64,000 nucleotides of DNA, taken from assembly GCA_937996535.1 (NCBI GenBank), contig CALKVF010000077.1, forward strand, positions 32,302-96,301, read 5' to 3'. Below are positions 16,743-27,000 of this stretch, piece by piece (positions within the stretch are counted from its first letter, which is position 1; every line of letters starts with the position of its first letter). The notes below the pieces were generated by a model. That model was not told where the DNA came from, made no database searches, and saw only the letters and a program-made list of their open reading frames with translations. Source of the DNA: an uncultured Novosphingobium sp. (GTDB lineage: Bacteria > Pseudomonadota > Alphaproteobacteria > Sphingomonadales > Sphingomonadaceae). A program made the translations under genes and the position numbers.

Positions 16743-17168
16743 ATGAAGATCGGCGAACTGGCCAAGCGCAGCAGCATCGCCCCCTCGCGCATCCGTTTCT
16801 ACGAAAGCATCGGCCTGCTTCAGGTCGAGCGGCGGGCCAATGGCTATCGCACCTACCCGGCTGAAACCGCAGTCGTGCTCGAACTGATCGCGGCGGCCCA
16901 GCAGGCAGGCTTCAGCCTTGAGGAAATCCGCAGCCTGCTGCCCGGCAATCTCGGCCAATGGCAGCACGATGCGCTGCTGACCGCGCTCACCGCCAAGGTG
17001 GCCGACATCGAAAAGCTGCAGGCCCGGCTGGCGCAAACCAAGGCGCACCTGCTGGCCCTGATTTCCGACATCGAGGCCCGGCCCGAGGAAATCGACTGCG
17101 CTGCCAATGCCGAGCGCGTCCTGTCGCGGGTGCGCGGCCGGGCGGGCGGCCGCGACCAGCCCGCTTAA
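16743..17168 (+). CDS. MerR-family transcriptional regulator
   Basis: A 141-residue activator. The N-terminal winged helix is MKIGELAKRSSIAPSRIRFY then ESIGLLQVERRANGYRTYP, followed by the dimerisation coiled coil IEKLQARLAQTKAHLLALIS. Only one cysteine (EEIDCAANAE) lies near the C-terminus, so metal sensing of the MerR/CueR kind is unlikely, and a SoxR-type iron-sulfur cluster (four cysteines) is absent; a redox or small-organic-ligand sensor is more probable. It is divergent from the OYE-family gene and shares the intergenic MerR promoter. The stop codon overlaps the convergent sterol-desaturase stop by 4 bp. Confidence 0.9.
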   Translation: MKIGELAKRSSIAPSRIRFYESIGLLQVERRANGYRTYPAETAVVLELIAAAQQAGFSLEEIRSLLPGNLGQWQHDALLTALTAKVADIEKLQARLAQTKAHLLALISDIEARPEEIDCAANAERVLSRVRGRAGGRDQPA

Positions 17169-18016
17169 GGCTGCGCCGACGCTACCGGCGCGGCGCCCGG
17201 CACCTTGCGGGCGATGTCGGTGTTTTCGGGGAACACCGGCCAGAGCAGTTGCTGGCCGAGCGTGGCTTCTGGCAGATCCTCCACCCCGTAGCTGACCGGA
17301 TAGGTCCGGGTGATCCGCGCCGTGCCGAACAGCACGTCCCAAATGAACATCAGGTTCCCGTAGTTGCCCTTGTAATGCACCGCCGGATCGCTGGCATGGC
17401 GGCCGTGGTGGGCATGATGGGTCGCCGGGGTCGAGATCAGACGCTCCACCACCCACATCAGCGGCGCGAGGAAGCCGATGCGATACAGCGGCTCGTCCCA
17501 TTTGACGTCGCTGTGCGCGCTGATGATGACCAGCATCTTGACCACCAGATAGCCGGCATAGACCCAGCCCAGTCCCAGATAGACCAGCGTGGCCGCCAGC
17601 CAGATGCTGGGCATCAGCGCATAGTAGATGATGTTGTTACGATAGACGAGCCGCACGCTCATGTAGCGGCCGTTATGGTGTGCGCGGTGGAGGTTGTAGA
17701 GCCACGCAAAGCTGTGCGAGGCGCGGTGCCACCAGTATTGCATCATGTCTTCCAGCACCAGGAACAGCGGGATCGCCGCCCACAGGCTGAGCTGGCCGAG
17801 CGCGCCGCGATAGGCCGGAAAATAGTGCTGCCCCAGCCGATCGACGGCCACCAGGATCAGCGGCTGGGTAACCAGCAGAACCATCACGGTCGAAACCACT
17901 TCGATGATCCCGTCGTGGCGGCACTGCTCGCGCTTGGAGAACAGGTCGGATCGCGCGAGTTCGAGCAATCCGAACCCCAGATAGATTGCGATCACCGCCC
18001 AATTGGCAAGTGGCAT
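17165..18016 (-). CDS. Sterol desaturase / fatty acid hydroxylase family protein
   Basis: Integral-membrane di-iron oxygenase of 283 residues. The eight-histidine motif is present: HRASH in MQYWWHRASHSFAW, HRAHH in LYNLHRAHHNGRY, and THHAHHGRHASD near the C-terminus, with four or so hydrophobic spans between them. Family members hydroxylate or desaturate lipids, carotenoids or sterol-like compounds; the substrate cannot be read from sequence. The ATG has GGAAGAAGG upstream. It converges on merR (stop codons overlap TTAA) and diverges from the Crp/Fnr regulator gene with 88 bp between the starts, so that regulator may control it. Confidence 0.88.
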   Translation of the reverse strand: MPLANWAVIAIYLGFGLLELARSDLFSKREQCRHDGIIEVVSTVMVLLVTQPLILVAVDRLGQHYFPAYRGALGQLSLWAAIPLFLVLEDMMQYWWHRASHSFAWLYNLHRAHHNGRYMSVRLVYRNNIIYYALMPSIWLAATLVYLGLGWVYAGYLVVKMLVIISAHSDVKWDEPLYRIGFLAPLMWVVERLISTPATHHAHHGRHASDPAVHYKGNYGNLMFIWDVLFGTARITRTYPVSYGVEDLPEATLGQQLLWPVFPENTDIARKVPGAAPVASAQP

Positions 18017-18104
18017 GGCCTTCTTCCCCCTGTGTCACACCGGTGCAGGTCAGCCGCCGCATTCCAGTTGCAAATCACCCCATAGCGCGGCATCCCCGGC
18101 ATGA

Positions 18105-18770
18105 ATGCAAAGAACTTATCAATTATCCGAAATGGCCCCGACCCGTGCCGACGGGTCGATTGCGCAGTTACTGTCCGAGACCGGGCGACGGCAACGCTTT
18201 GCCCCCGGCGCGATGATCCAGCAGCAAGGCGATAGCGGCGACGGGTTCTGGCTGATCGAAACCGGCAGCGTCACGATCTGCCGTTTTGGCCGCGAGGGCG
18301 AATTGACGGTCTATGCCGTGCTCGGCGCCGGGGTGCTGTTCGGCGAACTCGCCTATTTCGCCGGGGTTGCCCGTCAGGTCGATGCCGTGGCCGAAAGCGA
18401 GGCCACGCTGGTGCGGATCGAGCCGGCGCAGATCGATCACTTGCTCGACAGCCGGCCCGACTTTGCCCGCTGGCTGCTGCGCTCGCTCGCCGGGCAGCTA
18501 CGCGCCGCGCTCAACCGGATCGAGGGCGACCGCCACCTTTCCGCCGAAGAACGCCTCGCCCGGGCGCTCGCCGCGCTGGCGGGCAGCCAGGGCAGCGAAT
18601 TCGCTACCACCCAGCAGCACCTTGCCGACCTGATCGGTGTGTCACGGATCACGGCGGGGCAAGTCCTCGCCAAGCTCGAAGCTGATGGCCTCATCAAACG
18701 CAGCTACCGGCGGATCACGGTGCTCGACCGGGCGGCGCTCACTCACCGGGGCGGCGGGACAGCGGGTTAA
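18105..18770 (+). CDS. Crp/Fnr-family transcriptional regulator
   Basis: A 221-residue regulator with an N-terminal cyclic-nucleotide-binding-type beta-roll (FAPGAMIQQQGDSGDGFWLI, then GAGVLFGELAYFAGVARQ) and a C-terminal winged helix with recognition helix in LADLIGVSRITAGQVLAKLE. The cysteines required for an Fnr [4Fe-4S] cluster are absent, so it is not an oxygen-sensing Fnr; the phosphate-binding cassette FGELAYFAGVARQV resembles but does not clearly match the cAMP-binding one. A second in-frame ATG nine codons later is possible. It is divergent from the sterol-desaturase gene and convergent with the sulfotransferase gene (7 bp apart). Confidence 0.88.
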   Translation: MQRTYQLSEMAPTRADGSIAQLLSETGRRQRFAPGAMIQQQGDSGDGFWLIETGSVTICRFGREGELTVYAVLGAGVLFGELAYFAGVARQVDAVAESEATLVRIEPAQIDHLLDSRPDFARWLLRSLAGQLRAALNRIEGDRHLSAEERLARALAALAGSQGSEFATTQQHLADLIGVSRITAGQVLAKLEADGLIKRSYRRITVLDRAALTHRGGGTAG

Positions 18771-18777
18771 CGCTGGC

Positions 18778-20871
18778 TCAGTGGCCGCCGAGCGCGGTGA
18801 GCAGGGGCGCCAGATTATCCGCATGGGCGCGCCAGCGCCCGGCCGAGGTCTTGTAGACCGGCTGGCGCACCTGATTGACGCTGGCGGTGCGGACCGGACG
18901 CTTGGTTTCGTGGAAGGCAAGGCAGGCCGGATCCCAGGGCAAGCCGAGGAAATCGAGCATCCGCCGCGCCTGGGTTTCGATATCGCCGATCACGTCTTCG
19001 TAATCGACCTCAAGCAGGTGCGAGGCGGGAACCACATCGCGCCAATGGGCCATCAGCGCCTGATAATCGCGGTGGAAGCGGCCAAGCTCGGCCATGTCGT
19101 AGGTGAACGACTGTTCCCCCCCGAACAGCTTGGAATAGCATGACAGGCAGGTATCGACCGGATCGCGCCGGGCGTGGATGATCCGGGCCTTGGGCAGGAT
19201 CATCCGGATCAGCCCGACATACATGAAGTTGGCGGGCATCTTGTCCACCACGTGCGGCTTGTCGCTGGCAATGGCCGCCACGGCGGAAAGGTAGGCATCG
19301 CCCATTTCGCGCAGCCGGTCGGCTGTCATGCCGACCAGCGCATCCGGCATTCCGCCATTTTGATCGGCCAGCCGGCTGAGGAACTTCAGCTCGCCCGCCC
19401 CGTCGATCGCGGGATGCGAGGCAAGGATCTGCTCGATCAGCGTGGTCCCCGATCGCGGCATCCCGACAATGAAGATCGGTGACGACGAGGGCGCACCCGC
19501 CCCGGCAAACTGTTCGAGCAATGCGGGCGAAAACGCCTCTGCCAGCCGCCCGAGCCAGCGGCTGACCGCATCGGGATCATACTGAATGGTCGAACGCTTC
19601 ATCGCGTTGCCTTCGTTCAGGTGGCGGAACGCGGCATCGGAATCGCCGGTATCGAGGAAGGCCTTGCCCAGCGCGAAATGCAGGCTCATCCGATCGGAGA
19701 ACGACTGCACCCCGCCCGGCCCCGTCAGGTCCTGCATCTTGGCGATCGCGGGATCGCCCGCCTTGAACTTCACGATGTCCGCGCGGCCATGGAGCGCCGC
19801 GGCCGAATCCGGAAATTCGGCCAGCACCGCATCCAATTGACGCAGCGCATCGGCGCTATCGCCGTTCTCCTGAAACGCCATCGCCCGCCCCACCAGCAAG
19901 CGCTCGCGAATGGCGCTCGGCACGCTCAGCGCCAGATCGAAACAGGCAATCGCTTCGTCAAACCGCCCCAGCGCCAGCAAGATCGAACCATAGGCGCTCT
20001 GGACCTCGGCATTGTCGGGGCGCAGCTTGGCCGCGCGCTGCGCATCGCCCAGCGCCTCGTCGAGCTGGTCCATTTCCTTGAGCGAACTCGCGCGCGACGC
20101 GAGCGCCACCGCATGGTCGGGCGCGATCCGGAGCAATGCGTTGAGCCAGCCGATCGCCGCGGCATGGCGCCAGCGCGCCGTCTCGGTCGCGGCAAGGTTG
20201 ATATAGGCATCGTGCAAGCCGGGATTGAGCCGAATCGCGCGCTGCCCATAGTCCATCGACAGGTCATACTGGCCCTGTTCCTTGCACAGGCTGGCAAGGT
20301 TGGAATAGGGCTCGGCATAGTTGGGATTGAGCGCCAGCGCGCGCTGCCAGTGTTGCTGCGCGCCCGCGATATTGCCCAGCCGCTTGCAGGTGTTGCCCAG
20401 GTTGTTGTGCGCGCTGGGATTGCGCGGATCGAGCGCGACCACCTTTTCGAGGCAGATCAGGCTTTCATCCAGCTGGCCGCTTTCCTGCAGGATGATCCCC
20501 AGGTTGTTCCAGGCGCCGATCATTTGCGGGTCCAGTGCAACCGCCTTGCAGCCGTGCACCTCAGCCTCGGCCAGCCCGCCCTGCCGGCGCAGCATTTCAG
20601 CCAGATTGCTGTGATAGAGCGCCGCTGCCGCCGGTGATTGGCAGGCCTGACGCAGCAGCGCCACCGCCCGCACCTGATCGCCCATGGCATGAGCCATGAG
20701 CCCGAGCATGTGCAAGGCATTGGGTTCGCCCGGAACATTCGCCAGGATCTGCCGGCAGATCGCTTCGGCCTGCTGCGCGTTGCCGGCGTTGAGATGGGCT
20801 TGGGCCTGCTCCAGTCCCTGCCGGACCGCCTGGATGGTCTGCGGGGAAAGAGGGGCGCTATTCGTGTTCAT
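18778..20871 (-). CDS. TPR-repeat sulfotransferase
   Basis: A 697-residue fusion. Residues 10-430 are tandem tetratricopeptide repeats (for example AWNNLGIILQESGQLDESLI and AHNNLGNTCKRLGNIAGAQQ). From about residue 455 a PAPS-dependent sulfotransferase follows, with the 5'-phosphosulfate loop IFIVGMPRSGTTLIEQILAS and the 3'-phosphate motif ARIIHARRDPVDTCLSCY. Such proteins are frequent in sphingomonads; they sulfate peptides, glycans or lipids, with TPRs choosing the acceptor. The substrate is unknown. The gene ends 7 bp from the convergent Crp/Fnr gene. Its neighbour upstream is the giant autotransporter, which is transcribed in the same direction toward it but ends in a hairpin. Confidence 0.9.
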   Translation of the reverse strand: MNTNSAPLSPQTIQAVRQGLEQAQAHLNAGNAQQAEAICRQILANVPGEPNALHMLGLMAHAMGDQVRAVALLRQACQSPAAAALYHSNLAEMLRRQGGLAEAEVHGCKAVALDPQMIGAWNNLGIILQESGQLDESLICLEKVVALDPRNPSAHNNLGNTCKRLGNIAGAQQHWQRALALNPNYAEPYSNLASLCKEQGQYDLSMDYGQRAIRLNPGLHDAYINLAATETARWRHAAAIGWLNALLRIAPDHAVALASRASSLKEMDQLDEALGDAQRAAKLRPDNAEVQSAYGSILLALGRFDEAIACFDLALSVPSAIRERLLVGRAMAFQENGDSADALRQLDAVLAEFPDSAAALHGRADIVKFKAGDPAIAKMQDLTGPGGVQSFSDRMSLHFALGKAFLDTGDSDAAFRHLNEGNAMKRSTIQYDPDAVSRWLGRLAEAFSPALLEQFAGAGAPSSSPIFIVGMPRSGTTLIEQILASHPAIDGAGELKFLSRLADQNGGMPDALVGMTADRLREMGDAYLSAVAAIASDKPHVVDKMPANFMYVGLIRMILPKARIIHARRDPVDTCLSCYSKLFGGEQSFTYDMAELGRFHRDYQALMAHWRDVVPASHLLEVDYEDVIGDIETQARRMLDFLGLPWDPACLAFHETKRPVRTASVNQVRQPVYKTSAGRWRAHADNLAPLLTALGGH

Positions 20872-20957
20872 GACCAGAGGCTGCTTTTCAAACGGAACGG
20901 TTCTCTAGAACAAGCCGGCGCGCGATCAAAGCGCGCGTCCCTTGCCCGAAACGATAA

Positions 20958-20997
20958 TGCGCCCCCTTCCCCATCCTCAGATGCGAAAGGGGGCGCA
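20958..20997 (-). terminator. Hairpin terminator of the autotransporter gene
   Basis: Perfect 11-bp arms (20958-20968 and 20987-20997) with an 18-base loop lie 23 bp past the autotransporter stop codon. On the minus strand the stem is followed by a weak ATTATCGTTT, so termination may be partial. The remainder of 20872-21020 shows nothing else. Confidence 0.6.
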
Positions 20998-21020
20998 TAT
21001 CCAGCACCATTGGCGTGCGG

Positions 21021-24000
21021 TCAGAACCCGAACTGCAGGCCCGCGGTGACGTTGGCCACGGTCATGCTGCTGTAGGCTTCGCTGCGGAAGTTTGCCCCCA
21101 GGCTGATCTTCGCCGCCGGAGCGATCGCATAGGCCAGCTGCACTTCACCGCGTCCGCGCAGTTTGCGGGCCTCGGCCGTATTGGCCAGCGCGAAGATTTC
21201 GAGATCGGGAATATCGCTGGTCCCGGCAAAGCTGGTGGCCTTCGATTCCAGATCGTATTCGATCCCGCCGCCGATCTTGTAGCTCACCGAACCGCTCAGC
21301 GCGCCGCTCAGGCTCAGGCCGGCAAGGCCGGTGGTCTGGCGCTGGCTGTAGGCGGCGTAGCTGACCGGGAATTCAACCCCTTCGCGCAGCGTTTCGCTGT
21401 ACCCGCGCCGGCCGGCATAGCCATAGCGCACCCCGATATAGGGCATCAGGCGGGCCTGCTGGGCAAGGTCAAAGGCGTAGCCCGCCTCACCGCCGATCGC
21501 CCAGGTCTTGAGCCGCGACGAGCCAGCGCCCGCTTCGGTGTCCTGCAAGGTCGCCAGGCGCGCAATCGCCACGTTTTCGGCATGGTAAACCCCGGACAGG
21601 CGCAGCTGGAGCCCCATCCCGTTGACCTTCTGGCCAAGACCGATGAACCCGCCGAACATCGGCTGTTCACCCGTCGAGGCAATCTGACCAAGCTGGTTCG
21701 ACTGGTGCACCGTATAGTCGACGAAAGCGCCAACCCGGATCGTCGGCGTGATGCGATAGGCGGCCGTGACCACCCCGGCGACTTCATCCTTCTGGCGCAG
21801 GCTGGAATAGCGCACGCTGGCCGACAGGCAGACGCCGCCCTGGCTGAAGCTGGTGCAATCATTGCCCAGCGCGCCAGCAACAGTGGCCGCCCGGTTGCGC
21901 AGCGCGATCAGCACCTGATCCCGGCTAAAGCCAAGCGCCCGCAGCGAATTGGCCGCATCCGGTCCCAGCCGGGCAATGATCAGATCCCAGTTGGTTCCCG
22001 ACGTGTTGCTGAGCATCCAGCGGAAATTGCTGAACACGCCCTTCACCGTGCCATCGACCGCGGTCACCCCGGTCAGGACATTGGCATAGGTGCCCAGCGC
22101 AAGCGTCGAATCCGAGGTCAACGAGAACGAGGTCAGCGTGCGATCGGTGCCGGTATAGGCCAGCTGGCCATACTGCGCCGCCGAAATCACCTGTTCGACA
22201 TAGTTCGTGGGCAGGCTGCCCGCGAAGGTCAGCGCAGCGCCCGCGCCGCCGCCCTGGGCGTTGATCAGCGTGCTGATCGTGCCGCTGTTGTAGATCCCCG
22301 CCGTGCCGCCACGGATGGTGCCGGTGTTGGTGAGCGTGGTGACCGTGCCCGCGGTGTTGTAAAGCCCATAGGCCGACCCGGTGATCGTGCCGCTGTTGCT
22401 GACCGAGGCGACCGTGCCCGAGGACTTGTTCCAGATGGCATAGGTGGTGCTCGATCCGCCCACCGTGCCGCTGTTGCTGAACGCAGTGATCGCGCCACTG
22501 TTGACGATGCCGTTGGCCGAACCGGTGATCGTGCCGCTGTTGGCCAGCGATGCGATGCTGCCCGCGTTGGCAAGGCCGGCATCGACCCCGCGGATCGTGC
22601 CGCCGCTGGCATTGGTCAGGGTGCGGATCGTGCCCGAGGCCGCGTTCCAGATACCATCGGTGGTGGCGGTGCCGCCAATCGTGCCGCTGTTGGTCAGCGT
22701 GGTGAACAGGCCGGAGTTGTAGATCCCGTCAAGCGCGCCATCGACGCTGCCGGTGTTGGTCAGGGTGGTGACCATCCCGGTATTGTTGATGCCCTTGCCG
22801 GCGCTGCTGGTGATCGCGCCGGCATTGGCCAGCGATGCCACGATGCCCGCATTGGCGAGGCCCGCATCGACGCCGCGGATCGTGCCGCCGCTGACGTTGG
22901 TCAGGGTACGGATCGTGCCCGCCGCGGCGTTCGAGATGCCGGTGCTGGTCGAAATCCCGCCAATCGCGCTGTTGTTGGTCAGCGTGGTCACCGTGCCGCT
23001 ATTGGCAAGGGCCGAAGCGGCGCCGGTGATCGTGCCGCCATTGGTCAGCGTGCCGATCGTGCCGAGATTGTCGATACCGTTGACCGATCCCGCAATCGCA
23101 CCGCCGCTGGCGTTGGTCAGCACCGCGATATTGCCGGCAGCCTGGTTCCAGATGCCGTGCTGGCTGGTCTGGCCGCCGATCGTGCCGGTGTTGGTCAGCG
23201 CCGAGATCGTTGCCGCGTTGTCGACCGCCTTGCTCGCGCCGGTGATGGTCCCGGCATTGCCGAAGGTGGTGATCGTGCCGCTGTTGCTGAGGCCGATGGT
23301 GCCGCCAGCGATGCTGCCCGCGTTGCCGAGCGTGCCGATCGTGCCCAGATTGTCGAGCCCGTTGACCGAGCCGGCAATCAAACCGCCGCTGGCGTTGGTC
23401 AGCGCCGCGATGTTGCCGGTCGCGCGGTTCCACAGACCATACTGGCTGCTCTGGCCGCCGATCGTGCCGGTGTTGGTCAGCGCCGAGATCGTCGCCGCGT
23501 TGTCGACCGCCTTGCTCGCGCCGGTGATGGTCCCGGCATTGCCGAAGGTGGTGATCGTGCCGCTGTTGCTGAGGCCGATGGTGCCGCCAGCGATGCTGCC
23601 CGCGTTGCCGAGCGTGCCGATCGTGCCGGCATTGCTGAGGCCGATGGCCCCGCCGGTGATGCTGCCCGCGTTGGTCAGCGTGGTAATTCGGCCCGCGTTG
23701 ATCAGCCCGTCCACGGTGCCGGTGATGCTGCCCGTGCTGGCATTGGTCAGGGTGGTGACAACACCCGACGTGCGGTTGGAGAAGCCGCTGGCACTGTTGG
23801 TGCTGCCGATCAGCGCATTGTTGGTCAGGCTGGCGATGGTGCCGGTGTTGTCGATGCCGCTGGTCAGCCCGGCGATCGTGCCGGCATTGGTCAGCGTGTC
23901 GAGCGCACCTTCGTTGAGGAGGCCTGCCGTGTAGCCGGTGATGTTCCCGCTGGCACTGTTGGTCAGCGTGGTGATCGTGCCGTGCAGCTTGTTCCACACG

Positions 24001-27000
24001 CCGCTGCCCATCGCATCGCCGGTGATCGAGCCGTTGTTGATCAGCGTGGTGAGGGTTCCGCCATTGGCCAGGCCATCGCTGCCGCCGTGGACCGTCCCGT
24101 CATTGGTCAGCGTGGCGATCTGGCCATCGTTGGTGATCCCGGTCACCACGCCCGAGATTTCGGCGCCCGCATCATTGGTCAGCTGGGTGATGACCCCGCC
24201 AGCGCTGTTGCGGATGCCGTCGAACACTGCAGTCCCGCTGATCGTGCCGCTGTTGGTCAGGCTGGTGATGGTTCCGGCATTGGCCAGACCAAAGCTGCTG
24301 CCGCTGATCAAGCCGCTGTTGGCCAGCGCATCGATCGTGCCGTGGTTGTAGACGCCGGTATGCGCGCCGACGATCGTGGCGCCCAGGGCATTGGACAGCG
24401 TGTTGATCGTGCCACCGGTCAGGTTCGACAGGCCGGCGTTGGCCGCGAGGCCGCCGATGCTGCTGACGTTGGTGACGGTGTTGATCGTCCCGGCGTTCGT
24501 CAGCGAGCCGATGATGCCTTCGTTGTAGATACCATAGGTGCCGCCGTGGATCGTGCCGCTGTTGGTCAACGTGATGATCGCACCGCTATTCCAGATCGCG
24601 GCACTGTTGCCGGTGATGCTGCCGCCGGCGTTGTTGGCAAGCGTCGCGATGCTGCCGTCGCCTGTGTTAAAGATGCTGGAATAATCGGTGGTGTGGATTG
24701 TGCCGCTGTTGCTCAGCTGATCGATCCGCCCATCGTTGTAAATCGCCGCGGTAATGCCGCTGATCGTCCCGCCCGACCGGTTGTCGAGCAGACCGATATA
24801 GCCCTGCCCCTGATTCCAGATCCCGTCGGCATAATGCAGGCTATCGATCGTGCCGGTGTTGATCACAGTGCCGATGATGCCGCTGTTGACAATGCCGGTG
24901 TAGGCTGCGGTGATCTCGCCCGAGTTGTTGAGCGTGGTGATCGTGCCGCCGCTGTGATTGAACAGGCCGACATAGTCCGTCGCGCTGAGCGTGCCGCTGT
25001 TGGTCAGCGTGCCGATCATGCCGTCGTTCGAAACCCCGACGTTCCGTCCGGTGATCGTGCCGCTGTTGGTCAGCTTATCGATCTGGCTGATGTTGCTGAG
25101 ACCAGTGCTGGTGTTGAGGTTGGTGCCGATGATGGTCCCGGCGTTCATGAGCGCGCCCAGCGTGCCCTCGTTGCGCAGGCCATAGACCGTGCCGCTGATC
25201 GTGCCGTCCGCGCTGTTGGCCAGCGAATTGATCGAGCCGCCATCCCGGTTGCGGATGCCATATTCGCTGTAAGCCCCGCCGATCGTGCCGCTGTTGGTCA
25301 GACCGCTGATGGTGCCAATGTTATCGATGCCACGGCCCGCAGTGGCGGAGGTGCCGCCGCTGATCGTGCCGCGGTTGGTCAGCGTGCCGATTTGGCCGTC
25401 GTTATAGATCCCGGCGGTAACCCCGCTGATAATGCCAGTGGCATTGTTGGTCAGGTCGCCAATCACGCCGCTCTGGACGTTCCAGATGCCATCGTAATAG
25501 GCATCGCCGCTGATCGTCCCGTTGTTGATCAGGGTGGCAATACCGCCATAGTTCGTGATCCCGATGCTCGACCCGCTGATGGTGCCCGAGTTGGTCAGCG
25601 TGATGATCTGGCCGTCGGCATTGTTGTAAATGCCGCTCCACCCGCCGTGGATGACGCCGCCGGACTCGTTGGTCAGATCGCCGATCGACGCGAGATTATA
25701 GATGCCGCTGCCAGGCGGCGTACCGCCAACGCCGCCGCCGGTGATCGTTCCGCTGTTGCTGAGCGTGGTGATCCCGCCCTCGTTCTTGAGGCCATAGCTC
25801 GAACCGCTGATCGTTCCGCCAGCAGCGTTGCTCAGGAGGGTAATCGTACCGGTGGCGTGGTTGAAAATGCCAAGGGTTCTGGTGCTTCTGGTTGTGCTGC
25901 CGATGGTCCCGCTGTTGGCCAGCGTCCCGATCAGACCTTCGTTGTAGACGCCGGCCGTCGGCCCTGAAATGGTGCCGCCGGCACTGTTGGTCAGCGTAGC
26001 GATTTCGCCAGTACCCGTATTCCAGACACCGTCGTAATTGCTGCCGGAGATAGTCCCGCTATTGGTCAGCGTGGTGATCTGGCCGTCATTGGCAAGGCCC
26101 ACGCTGCTGCCCGAAATGACGCCGTTGCCGCTATTGTCGATCGCGCCGATGTGGCCGTTATTCCAGATGGCCGCGTTGATCCCGGTGATGCTGCCGCTGT
26201 TGCTGAGGGTATCGATGGTACCCGTGCCCATATTCCACAGGCCGTTGAAGGCAGAAGTGCCGCTCAAGGTGCCGCTATTGGTCAGCGTACCAATCGTTCC
26301 CGAGTTCAGCACGCCAAACGCCGGGCCAGTGATCGTCCCGCTATTGGTCAGCGAGGTGATCGTGCCTTCGTTCAACACAGCAGTCGCCGAGCCAGTAATC
26401 ACGCCGGCATTGTTCAATGACGAGATATTCCCGTCCGCCAGGTTGCGCAGACCGGTGGCGGTCGACACGTTGCCGATCCGGCCGTAGTTCATGACCCCAT
26501 CGAGCGGGCCCGTGATCGTTCCGTCATTGGCAAGCGTGGTGATCGTGCCGTAGTTGATGATGCCGTAGGACGCGGTGCTGCTGATCAGCCCGTGGTTGGT
26601 CAACGTCCCAATCGCGGCATTGTTGTAGATGCCCGCTGAAACCCCGGAAATGAAGCCGGACGCCTCGTTGGTCAGCGTGTTGATCACGCCGTTGTTGAGG
26701 TTCCAGATACCATCATAGCTGGTCGTGGCTTCAATGGTGCCGCTGTTGATCAGCGTGTTGATCGTACCGCTGTTGGCAACGCCCGTCTCCCCGCCGCTGA
26801 TGAGGCCCGCGTTGGTCAGGGAATCGATCGTTCCCTCGTTGTTGACGGCGTACTTGACCGAACGGATCACCCCGCTCGTATCGTTGAGCAGGGTGTTGAT
26901 CGTGCCACCGCCCATGTTGTTGATGCCATATCGATTGGTGGCATCGGTACCGATGGCATTACCAATGGTGCCGGTATTGGTCAGCGTATCGATCAGCCCG

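Noticed and set aside
21015..25967. 1650-residue plus-strand ORF opposite the autotransporter
   Set aside because: A shadow of the repeat-rich passenger: low-complexity, no domain, no start signal; the minus strand encodes a signal peptide, passenger and barrel.
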